DNA of 64,000 bases from Candidatus Didemnitutus sp. (lineage in GTDB: Bacteria > Verrucomicrobiota > Verrucomicrobiia > Opitutales > Opitutaceae): contig JAHCAY010000001.1 of assembly GCA_019634575.1 (NCBI GenBank), positions 3,286,001 to 3,350,000 on the forward strand, in the 5' to 3' direction. The translations under genes and the position numbers were made by a program. Shown here in pieces: positions 62,882 to 64,000 of this stretch. The notes beneath the pieces were generated by a model that saw only the letters and a list, made by a program, of their open reading frames with translations, did not search any database and had not been told where the DNA came from. Within the stretch, counting starts at the first letter, position 1; every line of letters starts with the position of its first letter.

Positions 62882-64000
62882 ATGCTCCGCAAGCTCATCT
62901 CGAAGATCAAAGACACGTTCAAGGCCGGTGGCAAAGCCGCCGAGTCCAAGCCCGCGCACGGCCACCGTCCGCACTCCGCGAAACCGGCCGGGAAGGGCGG
63001 ACCCCGCCATGAGCGTGCCGACCGTGGTTCGCATGGCAGCCACGGACAGAGCCATGGTTCACACAGCCACGGTGGCGGCAAGTCGCAGGGTCGCGGGCAC
63101 GATCGCCCGGAGCGTGGCGGGCGCGGACGTGGCGAACACGATGAACGCGCGGCCCGTCCGCCGGCGCCCCGTGCGCCGCGGCACGAGGAGCCGGCGAAGC
63201 CGTTGCCCGAGGTGCCGAAGATGGACACGCCGTTCACGGCGCTAGGCCTGAACGACCGCATCGCCTACGGCGTCCAGCAGATGGGCTACGAGAACCCGAC
63301 GCCGATCCAGGCGCAGGCGATTCCCGAGGTGCTGGCCGGCAAGGACGTCATCGGCTCCGCGCAGACCGGCACCGGCAAGACCGCGGCGTTCGCGCTGCCG
63401 ATTCTCCACCGTCTCGAGCGCCGCGGCGCACTGCGCTGCCTGATCCTCGAGCCGACGCGCGAACTCGCCGTGCAGGTCGAGGAGGCGTTTAAGAATTTCT
63501 CCAAGTTCACCGATCTCCGCGTCACCGTCGTCTACGGCGGCGTGGGTTACGGCAAGCAGCGCGAGGATCTCGCGCGCGGCGTCGATGTGCTCGCCGCCAC
63601 GCCCGGCCGCCTGCTCGACTACATGGAGCAGGGCGAAATCCGCCTCGATAACGTCGACATCCTCGTGCTCGACGAGGTCGACCGCATGCTCGACATGGGC
63701 TTCCTGCCCGACGTGAAGCGCATCGTCGCGAAGGTGCCGAAGAATCGCCAGACGCTCTTCTTCACCGCCACGCTGCCGCCCGAGATCGAGCAGCTCGCTG
63801 CCTGGGCGCTGCGCGATCCGTTCAAGATTTCCGTCAGCCGCGAGCGATCGACCGCCGAGACGATCACGCACGCGTTTTACCCCGTGGTGCAGGCGCAGAA
63901 GTTCGAGCTCCTCGCGCATCTCCTCGAACAGACGCAGTATCACTCGGTCATCATCTTTTCGCGCACGAAGAGCGGCGCGGACTACGTGGCCAACCGCCTC
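62882..64000 (+). CDS. DEAD-box RNA helicase with His/Gly-rich N-terminal extension, truncated at window edge
   Basis: A frame of 373 codons from ATG 62882 runs off the right end. The first ~110 residues are low complexity, rich in Gly, His, Arg and Ser (HGSHGQSHGSHSHGGG, RGGRGRGE), resembling RNA-binding RGG tails but placed N-terminally. The helicase core then begins (FTALGLNDRIAYGVQQMGYENPTPIQAQAIP). Motif I is AQTGTGKT, Ia PTRELA, Ib TPGR, II VLDEVDRM (DEVD rather than DEAD) and III FTATL. RhlE-type helicases remodel RNA during ribosome assembly or cold adaptation. Confidence 0.9.
   Translation, partial: MLRKLISKIKDTFKAGGKAAESKPAHGHRPHSAKPAGKGGPRHERADRGSHGSHGQSHGSHSHGGGKSQGRGHDRPERGGRGRGEHDERAARPPAPRAPRHEEPAKPLPEVPKMDTPFTALGLNDRIAYGVQQMGYENPTPIQAQAIPEVLAGKDVIGSAQTGTGKTAAFALPILHRLERRGALRCLILEPTRELAVQVEEAFKNFSKFTDLRVTVVYGGVGYGKQREDLARGVDVLAATPGRLLDYMEQGEIRLDNVDILVLDEVDRMLDMGFLPDVKRIVAKVPKNRQTLFFTATLPPEIEQLAAWALRDPFKISVSRERSTAETITHAFYPVVQAQKFELLAHLLEQTQYHSVIIFSRTKSGADYVANRL

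Overview
The window looks like a chromosomal segment of a high-GC Verrucomicrobiota member, most likely an Opitutaceae (Opitutus-like) bacterium. The evidence is the strong G/C third-position bias, three secreted proteins with PEP-CTERM-type sorting tails, a five-helix SdhC with an SdhCAB gene order, glycan-related and RND efflux genes, and an almost complete lack of Shine-Dalgarno sequences before clear start codons (most starts are preceded by C-rich leaders such as CCCATG or CACCATG). This taxonomic placement is inference; no rRNA gene is present.

Layout. 1-3.1 kb: a truncated beta-propeller sensor protein (minus), divergent from a 55-residue peptide ORF and a short YcaO-domain protein, ended by tRNA-Gly(TCC). 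3.2-11.5 kb: a PilC/GspF-type membrane protein, a response regulator with a degenerate sigma54-activator ATPase domain, carB, purU and a membrane-anchored TPR protein. 11.6-18 kb: three PEP-CTERM-type proteins (two of them tandem paralogues), tRNA-Pro(TGG), a LysM protein, a Nudix hydrolase and a PaaK-like adenylate-forming enzyme. 18.2-22.3 kb: succinate dehydrogenase/fumarate reductase sdhC-sdhA-sdhB with an ORF6N-domain gene between sdhA and sdhB. 22.4-31.2 kb: small membrane and lipoprotein genes, then lysA, gpsA, glycerate kinase, a secreted bicupin, an HDOD protein, a GNAT and an inositol-monophosphatase-like enzyme. 31.2-34 kb: a GH95 alpha-L-fucosidase and a small lipoprotein.

34-49.5 kb is a minus-strand efflux island. 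One part is a copper/silver set: cusB-like adaptor, cusA-like pump, an ECF sigma factor with a cysteine-rich tail, a 75-residue membrane peptide and a CopA-like P-type ATPase. The other part is an AcrAB/MexEF-like tripartite pump with thioredoxin and a TetR regulator, whose operator-like sites can be read in the DNA. Only one outer-membrane factor gene serves both RND pumps. 49.5-55.9 kb: a drug/metabolite exporter, a DJ-1/PfpI protein, a DHCW-type cupin, a MocR regulator, an outer-membrane barrel protein, a PhzF enzyme and a GNAT. 56-64 kb: a very large hybrid histidine kinase with a THI5/NMT1-like periplasmic domain, a DUF3568 lipoprotein, an S41 peptidase, a two-domain periplasmic protein and the start of a DEAD-box helicase that runs off the right edge.

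The most unusual non-genic structure is a set of intergenic (and once intragenic) arrays of degenerate 6-7 nt tandem units. Each locus uses its own word, and at several loci two arrays face each other as inverted arms about 20-100 bp apart. The most suggestive genic oddities are the peptide+YcaO pair, the cysteine-tailed sigma factor inside its presumptive copper regulon, and the ORF6N gene inside sdhCAB.
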